A stretch of 64,000 nucleotides of DNA from Kappaphycus alvarezii. Taxonomy: Eukaryota; Rhodophyta; Florideophyceae; Gigartinales; Solieriaceae. Position numbers and translations under genes: made by a program. The stretch is taken from NCBI GenBank assembly GCA_002205965.3, contig NADL03000072.1:62001-126000 (forward strand). Direction: 5' to 3'. Positions 11,395-22,352 of the stretch are shown here, piece by piece; the stretch's first letter is position 1; every line of letters begins with the position of its first letter. Under the pieces are notes generated by a model that saw nothing but the letters and a program-made list of their open reading frames with translations, did not search any database and was not told where the DNA came from.

Positions 11395-11904
11395 GAAGAG
11401 GAAGAAGAAAAAGACTTTACCAAGCAGGAAAAGGGGTCTAGCGGCCCTGAAAAAGGGGAAAATTTTATCCGAGCCAGTAGCGGTTGAGTTGTCGTCAGTT
11501 GATCGCGACAGAAGTTCGTTGTTGTATGAGCGAGCTGATAATCGTGAACAAGCGATCGCGCTCGAAGGCGGGGCTACTGTCTTTCCGTAGAGCGATGTAC
11601 TCAGCAATTCTGGACAGACCTCGTTCGGCACCGAGACCGGCAGGCCCATATGTATCGAAAGCCATCGGGTGGAAGTCGATACGTAGTTCGGCGCAGAGGT
11701 GGCCATAGCGGAGAGATTTCGCGCGTTTCGATGCAGTAAGGGCAGTGAGGGGCGTGTGGATCCGCTGTTGGGCGTATGGAGCGGAGTGGGGGCAGATGGC
11801 AGTAACGTCGTAGCCCTGCGGGACGGGAGAGAACTGGTCTTCATGGATGTAGATGTCGAGGCGCCGGCGAGAGATGTAGGGTCGGGGCAAGTCTTGCGAG
11901 AAGG
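11395..11904 (-). pseudogene. Non-LTR element C-3, 3' part with RLE domain and microsatellite tail
   Basis: The minus-strand frame is open from 11,904 to about 11,495. It holds the endonuclease block RRLDIYIHEDQF followed by QGYDVTAICPH, then ALTASKRAKSLRYGHLCAELR and FERDRLFTIISSLIQQRTSV. The 3' UTR ends in a degenerate (CTT)n run at 11,395-11,416. A solo copia LTR abuts it at 11,905. The N-terminal part of a C element in the same orientation lies beyond the LTR, and the RT region between them is missing. Confidence 0.65.
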
Positions 11905-12456
11905 TGCAAAATAATTGGGATAGGTAGATCCAAATAATAATAACTAGTTCCAACTTGAATAAATAAATAAATGCCACAATTGGCCTTAGAATGAATAATG
12001 AATAGAAAACCAAATTTAATAATATCTGATCGAGGAGAATATTTCGATAGCCCGAGGATGTAAAAATATTTCTAACAATCTAGACTACTTATAATCTACA
12101 CCAGTGTGAACCTGCTACAAAAATCAGGTGAGCCGTTCAATAATTTTGGCAGACATAATTCAGGCTCAGCAATAATTATTGCAATATTTCCAGGTAAGCA
12201 ATCATCCAGATAATAATTTGTTGGTAGCATAAATGCAATAATTATAGCCTGTATAATATAAAACCCAACTGTAGGACATAAAAATTATTTCACACTGAAT
12301 TCAGCATAAAATAGTGCCAGTGTAAAATAGATAAACTTATTCCTTGATGATTCATAATAAATATAAATTGTGGGCCTCAATAAAAATATTGCTCCACAAT
12401 TCAGCATCACTGTAGGACACCGGGATATAGATTAAAATATTTGTTCAATTTCCACA
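11905..12456 (-). mobile_element. Solo copia LTR (same family as Copia-2)
   Basis: 552 bp, AT-rich, starting TGTGGAAATTGAAC on the minus strand and ending TTTTGCA. It matches the 5' LTR at 39,663-40,211 along its whole length with small indels. Flanking 5-mers (GAAGG on the left, GTCAT on the right) do not match, so no TSD survives. This argues for recombination or rearrangement rather than simple LTR-LTR collapse. Confidence 0.8.
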
Positions 12457-12477
12457 GTCATCGTCTATGGACTCCGG

Positions 12478-12561
12478 AATCGGAACGGGGAAAAAGGTTT
12501 GGGTGTTTTACTCTTGGAGATATATCCGGTCTATCCCACGGTTTCCCAGACAATCGGAACG
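12478..12561 (-). repeat. 64-bp A-type tail insertion with 10-bp TSD
   Basis: AATCGGAACG is at 12,478-12,487 and 12,552-12,561. The insert 12,488-12,551 is just the last 64 nt of an A-type element on the minus strand (GGGGAAAAAGGTTTGGG, then TGTTTTACTC, then GGTTTCCCAGAC). It interrupts the C-3 N-terminal region. Confidence 0.8.
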
Positions 12562-13749
12562 TGTTCAAGTACTTAGTTCCGGCACCCACGGGCGGGGCAA
12601 CAGGGGCCGGGTTGGGCGAAGGTGCGGTAGAGGCATCTGGAGATAAAGCCCCAGCCCAAGTCACTAGTGTAAGCACATCAGCATCGATCAAAGTCGGGGG
12701 GGCACGTCGGCGCTTAGTCGAGGCGACCGGGGACGAGGCGAAAGGAAGGGGGGATGAGAATTGGCAAAGGAGGCGTCTTGACAATAATTATTGTAAACCA
12801 CCGATTCCATTTCGCGCCGAGCGTGAGCGAAGGCAGGTGCAGGGTACCATTGGCAGGAGGAGGATTCCAGGCGAGCGATTTCGGAACGAATGCCAGGGAA
12901 AACGGAGAGAAGTTGGGGGGCAGAGGGTCTGTTGGGAGGTCGAGGATTGCGGATAAATCCAGGGTAGGAGGATCGAAGTTGTCAGAGGTCTTTGCCAAGG
13001 CACGAAATGCGGAGTAGGCTGCCTCTAAGGAGAGCAGGTCACGTTCGGCTGCGCATACAAGGAAGACATTCGGAGAAGAAGAGCGCAGGATGGAGCAAGA
13101 GCCATGGAAACCGCCATTAGATATCGCACGGCGGAAGGCGGAGCGGTAGTGAACAGGGGCGTCAGGCGGGACGGTGACGACAACAACGCGTTTTCGGTTG
13201 CCCCCGAACAGGCCGCCGGTGGTGTGGCGGACTCTGCCCGAATTTTGCCGAGAGGCGCTTTTCGGAGAGGCCAGCGTGGTGGGTGAGGCCGTGACGGCCG
13301 AGGAAGGGAAGGCGTTGAAGCGGTTTCGGAACGGGGGCTGGGGTCGTGGCGGCACGGAGGTACGGGGCGGGAGACGGAGCGGTCGGAGGGGTAGGGCAGA
13401 GGCGGGCGTCGAGGGCTGCGGAGAGCCTGCAGGTGTGTTTGGTTGAGCGGAGGCGGACGGGGAAGCCTGCGGAGACGCCGGCGGAGAAGCCGGCGGAGAG
13501 CAGGCAAGGGTGTTCAAGATGGCTAGGATTGAGCGGAATTGGAGGTTGTGCTGGAGGGACGGGGATAGGGCATTGGCAACGGGAGAGTAGGAGACTCAAG
13601 ATTGAAAGGAGACCGTAGCAGTGGGATCGGTAAGGTCGACGAGTCCGTCGAAGATGGAGGCGCAACGCACGAAGTAATCCATAGAAGCGTGGGTTAGCGA
13701 GATGATGGCCTCCGATTGCGCAGCACGAGAGCGGGAGGGCATGGTGCAA
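12562..13749 (-). pseudogene. Element C-3, N-terminal region
   Basis: A minus-strand frame of 267 codons (13,517-12,714) is Pro/Ser/Ala-rich, then turns globular with a block (AAERDLLSLEAAYSAFRALA) that parallels the B N-terminal block (AAADSLHTQSAYHAFRG). Upstream in another frame, near 13,700, is SEAIISLTHASMDYF, matching the start of B (VSLDYFLELF). This suggests that B and C share an N-terminal domain. No RT is present. It ends where the solo LTR and the 64-bp tail sit. Confidence 0.5.
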
Positions 13750-14059
13750 GGAAGGAGGGTAGATTCGGGAGATCTAAAAAAAGGGTCTCAGCCAATGGGA
13801 AGCAAGGAAGGAGATAAAAAAGGGACTAGAAAAGATCTCGTTACCCTGAAGAACGGGGGAGACTTGGAAGGAAGGAAGAGAGTTGAGATGCGACCAGCCG
13901 GTCGCTCGCGCGTCGCAGCGTAGCCGTAGCAAGGCGGCAAGAGATGCGGGGGCGCGGGGTGGAGGGGAATAAGACGGCAGGAAGCGGTGCGAAAGGTGGG
14001 AGAGAAGAGCTTGAGCAAGAACCATATTTTTGCAGTGGATGGCTTATATTTGTTTATAT
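13750..14059. other. No gene recognised (purine-rich spacer)
   Basis: Purine-rich plus strand with short frames only. It may be the 5' leader of the C-3 element on the minus strand. No splice-site or domain signal was seen. Confidence 0.3.
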
Positions 14060-14845
14060 ATGGTTGAAGATCTACCGTACAGTACAGTACCATGCGAATC
14101 GCGGAGCATTTACACCAACTAAAAAGATCTTAATTTGGTTTACTTTATTTCCTAATTGGAAAATTCCTACTCCGAGCCGTATTCCGTACATTTATTTGAT
14201 TTTTACGGATAGAAATCAAATCAAACTCTACGTCACAACAAAACCTTCATCGAATAAAACGAACATGATAATACGGACCTGATAATTGTTGAAGATAGCT
14301 TGTGTGCGGCGCTAGCACTGTACGTAATGGCCCAGGAGGGGCAGTCCGGCCGAAGGGTCCTTCAAATAGTGTGGCTACTGTATAGTGTAGGCTGTACTGT
14401 AGGATACCGTAATTATTGACAACCCTAGTATTCGCGGGATATGGGACAGCTGTCCATGGGGGTTGCCATCGGAATGTTACTGTACAAATCACTGGCCGGA
14501 CGGAGTGTGACCGCTGAGGGTCAATAAATACCACGCCCCTGAGGGCCGTCGGAAGAGTGCGCGGAGGCTTGACAACGATCCGTTTTAACAATCCCTATTT
14601 TCTCAAATATGCAGACTTAACGATCGGTATTCTATTCAATAGAGAGGACAGTTGTCTTTTTCTGATTGATTGGCACGTCATCTCACGTATTTGCCTGAAA
14701 ACCGAAACAGCTGTTTACTTTTGCGGCAACCACGTCTGCTGAACTTCTCCTGAAGTAGCAATGCACTGCGATGCCCACTCACAATTTTTCCACTAACTAC
14801 CGCTTATCGCCGAACTTGAATTATCCTATATGCCTAGAAGAGATG
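14060..14845. repeat. Dispersed repeat unit U, interrupted copy
   Basis: 14,090-14,286 matches 63,237-63,440, and 14,593-14,845 matches 63,440-63,710, both in the same orientation. Partial copies, inverted relative to this one, are at 38,343-38,640 and 52,978-53,272. It holds a conserved hairpin at about 14,197-14,222 (TTTGATTT ... AAATCAAA, with ACGGA in the loop). A 303-bp insertion sits at 14,287-14,589. Confidence 0.55.
14287..14592. mobile_element. Small insertion in unit U (MITE-like or LTR-like)
   Basis: The uninterrupted copy near 63,440 reads GATAATCC. Here about 303 bp starting TGTTGAAGATAGC and ending CCGTTTTAAC are inserted, with AAT on both sides (14,284-14,286 and 14,590-14,592). 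The ends read TGTT and AACA if one base of the repeat is counted in. Minus-strand coding is not convincing. The class is unresolved: a 3-bp duplication would fit a small DNA element, TG...CA ends an LTR. Confidence 0.35.
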
Positions 14846-17549
14846 AAGAGAAGCAAAAGGTGGTACAATGAGGAAAATGTGGTAGCTGCAAGAGTGTAGA
14901 TGGCGGCATGAGAAGATGCAATCACTGGAGCTCATCCAATGAGAAAGATATTCTGGAGACTACTTTTAGTAGTCATTGAGAAAGGGCGTGTAGCCGACCT
15001 CGCGCCAAATGGAAAATACGAGAAACTTACAGTCAAAAGCTGCAAGTATCATTCTGCTGGTTTATCTGCTGACGTACAGAAGTTTTTCGCTGCTCTCAGG
15101 ACAATCAAATCCTAAATTCCGGCCAGGGTGAATGATGAAAACGTGCTGACGGTGGCGGTTGCTCTACATACTAGAAAGTGCACAAGTATGGATCACAACT
15201 AAAAGGAATTATTTAGGGAAATGGATTGGATACAATGCGTTTTCAGCACTGGATGAGCTTCCAAACTGGAGTGAGGACTATGGTCTCTCAGCTCAAACCG
15301 GTTTGAGCCGTATGGATAGGACAGATGAGATCGTTGCTTTTGATACCGCAAGCTGCAGCAATTTAGAAAGAACTTCGAATTATGAAAATGACTCGTCACT
15401 GTCGCATTTAAAGAGAAATTCAGATTCGTAGCAAGAATGCAAAGCTTCTTCGGCAAAATAAATGAGAACCCAAGCCGTTGGATCTCTTCCGCTTTCTGCA
15501 AACCTCAAACCTGATGCTCTGTAGGAAAAATTCGCATTATCGTTTTATCTTGTCCATATATGGCTGGTTTATTTGAAACAGAAGCTTTTTTTCAAAGCTA
15601 TTCGAACTAAGTATCCAATCACTCCATTGAAAAAAACACGTCTGGCGGAGAAGAAAATTGGGTCCCTTGAATGTGATCGCGCAACTATACGCGGTACGCG
15701 AGGTTCTATTGCACAGGATGGACAAATTTCACCGCTTGTTATTCATCAGGAAATGTATGCAGAACAAGGATCCTCTCCTGCTTTACTATATGATATTGCA
15801 AAATTTAACACATAACTTTATCATGCCTGTACTCTGCATAAATATTATCCAGCTTCAAAGTTATTTGGTCAAGTTTTCATTGTTCTAGTGTAGCTTTTCC
15901 TCTGCAGAAAGGCGATTAGACTGATCAATATCGATTCTAGATATGCCAAATGAGTTCTAATTTCAGCGAAAAGTGGTCAGTTGAGCTCCTGATACTGGTT
16001 TCTCCTGAAAAGACAATACTTAGCTACACACCCCTGAGAAGAGACTTCTTGCCTCTAGAAAGAATTGTAGTCGATTCTGAATGCAATGTAAAGTCGTTCC
16101 CGGCGGAAAACATGCTACGAGCCTCTTCAGAAATTGACGCGAATACATTGTACTAATGTAATTTCTCGACGGTTTTCCACGGCCATACTCTGAAGTATTA
16201 CGCATGCTTTCATGACATTTGAAACTTCTTCTTGAAACTAAAGCTGGGCCGGCATCTGTAGTGTTTGAAAACCGGAAACTAGAACAAAAAACTTTTGTTC
16301 TTCATCTTTTTTACCGATTATTCCTGATTGGCGAACATTATCTCCTTCCTGCAAAGGCTCTCTTTGATGGTCCCAAAAATATTGTTCAGTCCGGGTATAT
16401 CCCATCCGCTAAATAGTGAAGCAGTGTACGTGCAGTGTTATTCATGTTGAGGGTAAGGATAGAGGTACATTCCTGCAATACTCTTACGAACAGCTGGTGG
16501 ACGGTCAAGTATATTGATACCATTCAAAGAACCCGGGCTACCGAAAAGGAAAGCCATATCTGAAGTTCCCCGTCGCTTATTGCTTCGAGGGAAATAGTCG
16601 CTTTTTTACTTTCCACATAGCTGCCCTTTCCTGACAATGGGACAGTTTTTCCACTCCCAATGCTGGCTGTCAATAGATCTGACACAGCCCGGAATGCCTC
16701 TCGCGTCATAGATTCCCACAACTCTCTGCGGGTTAGCTTCTGTAGGATCTTGGAAGTATTCAGGACAGATTTTTTCCACAACCTCCTTGTAGAAACCTTT
16801 AGAGAAAGTAAGACTGAACCTTTAGGCAGTTGTAAGTATAAATCAAGTGCATTTGCGGCTACACCGTACGCTAGCATTTATAGAACCACAGTAACGCGCT
16901 GTAATGGATGAATACCTTTCTGTCCATTATTGTTGTTGCGACATACGCATATTTCGTCACCAACAGTGGCCTATTTTAAACGATTAAGAACAGCGCGAGG
17001 AAGGCAAAGTGCCGCTCAAAGTCCTTCGCCCTTTATTTAAGGCTGTTATGAAATTGGTAAAGATGGGGACGATTCATTTCTTCGCCGAAATCACGCCCTG
17101 TATCGGCTACTCTTCCAACAATCGATCCGCCGTGTTTTCGACTTTGCATCGTCGGCGGCACCTGTAATTATACCGTTAGAAATGAGATATGAAATTATCT
17201 GATCGTCAGAAGGATCCTCTTCTTCTGCTACTAAAATCCTTTGAGAATTAGACAAGTGGGAATCTAGCTTTACAAAGGTTTACGGAGAAAAGAAAAGCTA
17301 CCGTGTAGAGATGCGAGACACTTATTTTTCTACCGCGATATGAACGATCGAGAAACTTACGGCGACCAATCAGAACTCTCCGCATATAAAGAAGTTTTCA
17401 TTTTCCAATAAAAATAAAGCGCGGACTAAAGATGCCCTTAATGGGTTAAATGGGAATTTTCACATAATTTTCCCGATAAAAGCAATCAGAGGTCGAGAAT
17501 TAATGGGCTGAATGATTTTTTTATTTAAAAATTGGGTAAAAAAGGAAGT
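14846..17549. other. Unrecognised region with short frames
   Basis: Several plus frames (15,159-15,431; 15,573-15,815; 15,950-16,156; 16,219-16,416) and one minus frame of 117 codons (16,877-16,524) are open, but none shows a domain I recognise. They could be exons of an eroded gene. No matches to the A, B, C or copia sequences of this window were seen, so this is among the few stretches that look single-copy here. Confidence 0.3.
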
Positions 17550-18120
17550 AATGTATACTATCTTATCCTGAGTAAAGCAATAGAAGCCTTGTGTGAGAAA
17601 CGGCTGAAATGATACAGAGAGAGAGGCTGCAGACGACTGATAAAGGAGTAAAGGAGACGATGGACGTCTATTTTAAAAAATTGGGGGCAAAAACTCAGTG
17701 AAGTGTGGGTTGATTCCCCTAGAATCCAGAGGGCCCGGCAATTTTCTAGCCAGTACTATAGCCGTAGAGTAGTACATGTAGATTCTAGCTCACTCACAAA
17801 AAGTACAGTAGCAACTATAGAATAGGTATAAACTAGAGAATAGGTATTGATAAAGTGAAACTATTTTAGCAACTACCATAAAGATGTGTAGCGTGCCGCT
17901 GCATCAAATAAATTAGGTCAGCATAAGTAAAAAGAATACATATAAAACCACTTGGTATTTACATCAATTCACATAGAGAGATCTCTATCCAAGTTCTCTG
18001 ATACACCACTGTGTAACAGGGTACTATAATAACAACAGCGAACAGCTCTCTATTAATCAGTGGTGTAACAGAGACAATTTTACATGACTTACACTGAAAA
18101 CGGAATTTCTCTGGAATAAA
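17550..18120 (+). repeat. Left arm of an inverted repeat flanking a copia remnant
   Basis: 17,550-18,010 matches the reverse complement of 21,125-21,570 (shared landmarks: GGGCCCGGC near a TTCTAG context, GATCTCTATCCAAGTTCTCTG). 18,020-18,120 matches the reverse complement of 20,490-20,575 (CAGTGGTGTAACAGAGA, TTTTACATGAC). The order is that of a single inverted repeat whose right arm carries an insertion. Confidence 0.6.
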
Positions 18121-18349
18121 CATACTTTCAAGCTGCGGCCTTAGGGGTCGCTAGAAACTACTTCCAAAAACAACTGGCGTTATTATGAACGAGTCTCGCC
18201 GCTTGAACACCACACAGTATTTACAACTCATCAGAAATTGGAACGTGAATATGGTAATGTAGGCGGGGATGGCCCACTGCCAATGGTACAATAGTCAGGA
18301 GTCCAATGAATTTTCATTCATAGAGTAAAAAAAAGAAGGTTTGAGTTGT

Positions 18350-19960
18350 TTTACTCTCTTGCCGTGAGGATGACATCTTTCTTCTTCCTGTCAATGTTGG
18401 CGTTCCCGTAAGCAGGGTGCTGGGTCTCAACCTTTTCCGACGGCTTGCCACATTCTCTGGCGTCAGTCGTGGATCGACTCCTCACACGGAGCTCCAAGGA
18501 TTCACCGTGCAGTTTCTCCTCTGCTTCCACGGGATGCGAGCCCATCAGATTCTCATCCGACACTTTTCTGTGTAGTCTATCCGTATTCTCCCTATGCATC
18601 TGTCATGCATGGACCCGCATCGTGGCGGTAAAAGTTGACCACCACCGCACTTGGAAGATATATTCGCGACAAAAAGTATTAGCCGCAGGGTCTTGCAGTT
18701 ATCACATTTTCTACGGTGGGTCAAATCCTTAGGATGAATGCCGTTAACGAGTTCAATAGTCTTACTGAGGTGTTTCTCACATGCATATGTCAGAGAGGTG
18801 TGCCGTAGCCTGGATTCTGTCACCTTCGCCTGAGAAAGGAGGCATCGCGACTCTAGGTGAGCGCCAGTGTGTTTAATCAAAGCCACATAAAGTTTCGTAC
18901 GTTTGGACTCTATTCCTACGAGACAGACCTCGTTTTTTTGAGGATCTCTCACAGTGCACGTGCCATGAACACTTCGATCATTACTCTCGAACGTGATGGA
19001 AAGACATTTCTTCTTCATGCAACTAGCTGAGAGGATGTTGAAATGAAAATCCGGAAAAAATTTAACTCTCTAGAAGGAACAGGAATCTTCTGTCCAAAGC
19101 TGATATCAGTAGCATTTATATCTCCCTGACCATGAAGTTTAACGCTGTTACCATCTCCGACTTTCACATTTTCACTAGTAAAACGCGTTCTCTGGAACGG
19201 AGAACGATCATTACACATATACGAGGTTGTGTCTGAGTCAATAAGGCAATACATTTCCTTATAAGTAAGACCGGGACCACTGACGAGGGCCACAACAACG
19301 TTTGAGACATTTCCAGAATCTGAAGCACGTGAAATGTCTTCAGCTTCCTGTCCTCGACACTTGTTGTTCTTCGGATTTCATAGCAATTCAATTTGTTGTG
19401 TCTAGGTTTCCCACAGTAAGGAAACTTTATCTTTTGTCTTTTTCTCGGCTTCTGACGACTACTGAGAGCTCTAGCCGTGTTACCATTACTCTCGGATTTT
19501 TTCATTAACGTCGCTTCCCTGGAGATAAGTAGTGCCAGGGATTCAAATAAGTATTTATCCATTCCTCGGATCCTTTCAGCAGTAATATAGAATTAACCAC
19601 CCAAGCATCGCAAAAGTGCTCGAATCTGTTCTGATTTCGAGGTTTTCTAGCCGACTCTACCCAGTTGAGACTCCATCGCCGAAAAGCGAGCCCTGAACTC
19701 CAGTACAGTCTCAGTTGGCTTCATATATACGGTTTGGTACCAATCCAGGGGGCCATCTCTAATGGCCTGCAACACAGCTTGATGCTGCTTTCGAGCGTTT
19801 TCCATACTTGGAAGGGTCTCGTATGCCCATAACTGGCGCGACGCCCGAGTCGTGTACCAAAAGCAATATTGTTGAAAACGCAATGCCTTGCGTCGACGAA
19901 ACTTCTCACGGTCCCCACTGTCCTCGACTGGGTGCTATTCAGAGCCATCAACAATGTTCC
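18350..19960 (-). pseudogene. Copia-3 gag and protease remnant
   Basis: In minus-strand order: a gag-like helical region (19,954-19,647: WKTLESSIK, GPLDWYQTVYMKPTETVLEF), a zinc knuckle (YCGKPRHNKLNC, about 19,400), and an aspartic protease start in which the usual D-S-G-A is altered (LIDSDTTSYMCNDRSPF, about 19,230). GAG-pre-integrase-like sequence runs to about 18,545. At least four frames are used, so it is dead. Integrase, RT and RNase H are absent. It lies between the inverted repeats at 17,550 and 21,570. Confidence 0.7.
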
Positions 19961-20522
19961 AAAGTCCCTTGCTTCTGAGAACCAGCTCCATTTTTCGAGA
20001 CCACAGAGAGTAATTGGTGGAGTCGAGCAAAGGTAGACGAATGTTGTTGTTATTTACCAAGGACCTACGTCACTTATATCGTCACCCATCTTTATGCAAG
20101 AATGATACCAGGAAGTTAATTGATGTGAAAGGACTGAATAAACGAAAAAGAGGAACTGCGGGAAATTAGCCAGGACACTGAGCCCATAACCACTTAACTG
20201 ATCACAACTTAGATACTCCGTTTACTTTGTATTGCCGATAAGTTCCATCTATAGTATCAGGTATCTGCAAACACAATTCAACTACGATAAGTGTCTAGAC
20301 AAAAGACTGATATCATCTTCAAGGTATATAACCCACGTAGCATGTAGCTGATACTTAGATAGAACTCGCGTCATCTGTCAACACTCACCACGTGGTGAGA
20401 CTCGTTCAGAATAATGCCAGTAGTTTGTTGGAAGTAGTTTTGGGCGACACCTAAGGCCACAATTCGAAATTTTGTATATTACAGAGAACCTCCGTTCTCA
20501 GGGTATGTCATGTAAAATATCT

Positions 20523-20884
20523 CTGTTACACCACTGTATAATAGAGACCTGTTCGCTGTCATTATTCCAGGGCTCACTTGTTGTGAATACGTGGACCAAG
20601 TGAATCTTCCGCTCTGTCAGATTTAACATCTCCTTTTTATGTAATGATTACACAGCCATGCATTTCGGGTAACTTAGAACTTCCAGTAATTTGCTATTAC
20701 GTGTACATGTAATCATGACAGTATGATTACTCACCTGGGTGAGTCAAGGAGAATTTTTTCTTTTATGGATATTTGGTAGGAGTCCACCACAGGAAGAGTA
20801 CTTAAACCCCTGAATAGCTCCGGGAGTAGAATGAAAAGAAATAAACAAGGAGTTATAACCTTTGGTTCACACTTTGCAACAGGT
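20523..20884 (+). mobile_element. Candidate copia LTR (right end certain, left end uncertain)
   Basis: The stretch ends TTTGCAACA immediately before a primer-binding site. It includes an AATAAA-like signal (GAAAAGAAATAAACAAGG) and TATAA. A start at TGTTACACC (20,523) would give TGTT...AACA ends and about 360 bp, but this start is inferred. The element body downstream is missing. Confidence 0.45.
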
Positions 20885-20899
20885 TATGGGCCCAGTTGA
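20885..20899 (+). promoter_or_regulatory. Copia primer-binding site (half-tRNA type)
   Basis: GGTTATGGGCCCAG is complementary to the anticodon stem-loop of eukaryotic initiator tRNA-Met (CTGGGCCCATAACC). Half-tRNA priming is known for Drosophila copia and relatives. Copia-2 has the same motif just after its 5' LTR. Confidence 0.65.
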
Positions 20900-21611
20900 C
20901 GTTGCCGCTGTGGCCGCGGGTTCGAGTCACTCTGGGTGCACTGAGTTGGATATTTGATCTGAGCATTACTATATGCTCTTTGTAAGTCCTGAACCCCTCG
21001 AAAAGCATCTTGTGGTAGTGCTCCTGAGCGACGGAGGGTTTATATATATACAGTATGTTGTGGTCTGCTCAGTTGCACAAGAGAGCCAGCGCATTTGGCT
21101 CAGTGGTTAACTTTTTCAACATACCTGATACCCAGTGGTGTAACAGAGAACTTGGATAGGGATCTCGGCCTATGAATTGGTTTTCATCCCACAAGGTTTA
21201 TATGTAATATTTTTATTTATGCTGACCGAACTTATTGGATACAGCGGTACGCTGCAGATCTTTATAGTAATCGCTAAAGTTTGTCACACTTTATCAATCC
21301 TTATTTTCCACTTGCTACTGTAGTCTTAAGTGCGTGAGCTAGAATCGACATGTATCACAGTACGCTACAGCTATAGTACCGACTATAATATGGGCCGGCC
21401 TTCTGGATTCATGGGAGAGTCTAGCCACAACCCATTGAATTTAGGGCCCCAATTTTCCGAAATCCACCTCCATTGTCTCTAATATTCCTTTACTAGCGCC
21501 CCGGGGTGCCTCACTTTCTGTTTCACTTCAGTAGCTATTCACATATGTCTCTATTGCTTTATTCAGGACAAGTAAGTATACAGTACCACCCCATTTACCC
21601 TAAAAGTTTAA

Positions 21612-22049
21612 CTAAACCACTACATTCACCCCATTAAAGCGGATTAAACGTTTTGGCCCTCCCCCAGGAGGGCTCAGCCGCTCACCTCGCTCAATGCGGC
21701 CGCCTCCGTGAAGCATGGAAGATATGATTCTTTTATTGCAACCTCCGGGAGAAATAAGCTCGTGCCTATCTCTACATCTACTCTCGGAGGGTGGCACCCG
21801 GACACCTATAGGGTGCTTACCGACGTCGCGCGGAACATGGCCGTTAGAGCGATGGAGACATATGGTAAGGTCCGTACGGTACGTACTCAGAGGCACGCTG
21901 CCACGGCCGTAATGTCCAACCCAGCCTGTGCTGGGGGCCTTGAGCCGGCTTTTTAGGGTAATTTCAGAAGTATTACTGTGCACCCTGTAGAATATTCCGG
22001 GCAACAACCGACTATATCTTTCAAATATTAAATCACCACACATTTCCTC
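21612..22049 (+). pseudogene. A-family (divergent) C-terminal fragment, copy 4
   Basis: Translation shows the end of the A protein (Y-D-S-F-I-A-T-S-G-R-N-K-L-V-P, GGWHPDTYRVLTDVARNMAVRAMETYG, CAGGLEPAF), followed by a 3' UTR whose end (GACTATATCTTTCAA, TAAATCACC, ACATTTCCTCCCC) is a diverged form of the A tail. It is strongly 5' truncated. ATTAA occurs near both borders and may be a short TSD. Confidence 0.65.
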
Positions 22050-22185
22050 CCCATTAATCCTCGACTGCCCAATTGCTTTCAACAGGAAAATAACTGAACC
22101 CCATTTAACCCCATTAAGTAAATAAATAAACCAAAGTAGCATCTTTTAAGTTTGTAGAATTGCGCCGCTATTCGCCGGGTGCTGT

Positions 22186-22262
22186 ACAGTAGATCCTCAA
22201 TCATATTTTGAATGCAAATTCATAGGAATCCCAACTTGTACAGTACAGTACTGTACAGTAAG
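22186..22262. repeat. Short dispersed repeat, inverted copy
   Basis: TACAGTAGATCCTCAATCAT, then TTGAATGCAAATTC, then CCCAACTTGTACAGTACAG. It matches the copies at 11,330 and 63,160. It ends in a run of GTAC palindromes. Confidence 0.5.
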
Positions 22263-22352
22263 GTCCCGCCAATGGTTTGATTACAGATACAGAGGACTCC
22301 CAACCTTTCCATTACTCGCAGTAAGCCAAACCAATTTCCCCCCTGTACAGTA

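Larger units (their letters stand above)
8723..11395 (-). pseudogene. Non-LTR element B-1, 5' half (N-terminal region and RT)
   Basis: Read on the minus strand: an N-terminal Pro/Ser-rich region starting near 11,230 (RDEMLLAAHASLDSFLDF block), a long low-complexity proline-rich stretch (10,586-9870), then RT. RT blocks are IRRLIGCLIMKRI, LLSKVDARNAFNSIERSE, AGTQQGNALGLLLFAIALY and the active site YADDG at about 8746-8760. The RT frame 9297-8700 is locally open, but upstream frames are broken. A 131-bp tail insertion interrupts it at 9219-9349. Its continuation is 4958-3436. The 5' boundary near 11,395 is where the C element tail abuts. Confidence 0.75.
20490..21570 (-). repeat. Right arm of the inverted repeat, with LTR/PBS insertion
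   Basis: 20,490-20,575 and 21,125-21,570 are the partners of the left arm at 17,550-18,120. The 550 bp between them are absent from the left arm and contain a copia LTR end with its primer site. Confidence 0.55.

Noticed and set aside
14846..17549. Multi-exon gene built from the four plus frames
   Set aside because: No domain and no consistent set of donor and acceptor sites that would join them; reported only as an unrecognised region.
20885..20960. tRNA gene suggested by a GGTTCGAGTC B-box-like motif and by TGGCTCAGTGGTTAAC near 21,095
   Set aside because: The two boxes are too far apart and in the wrong order for one tRNA, and no acceptor stem is visible. The first lies beside a copia primer-binding site, which explains the tRNA-related sequence.
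17550..21570. DNA transposon with long terminal inverted repeats and a transposase inside
   Set aside because: The internal coding remnant is copia gag and protease, and no transposase motif was seen. The idea is kept only as an alternative in the finding.
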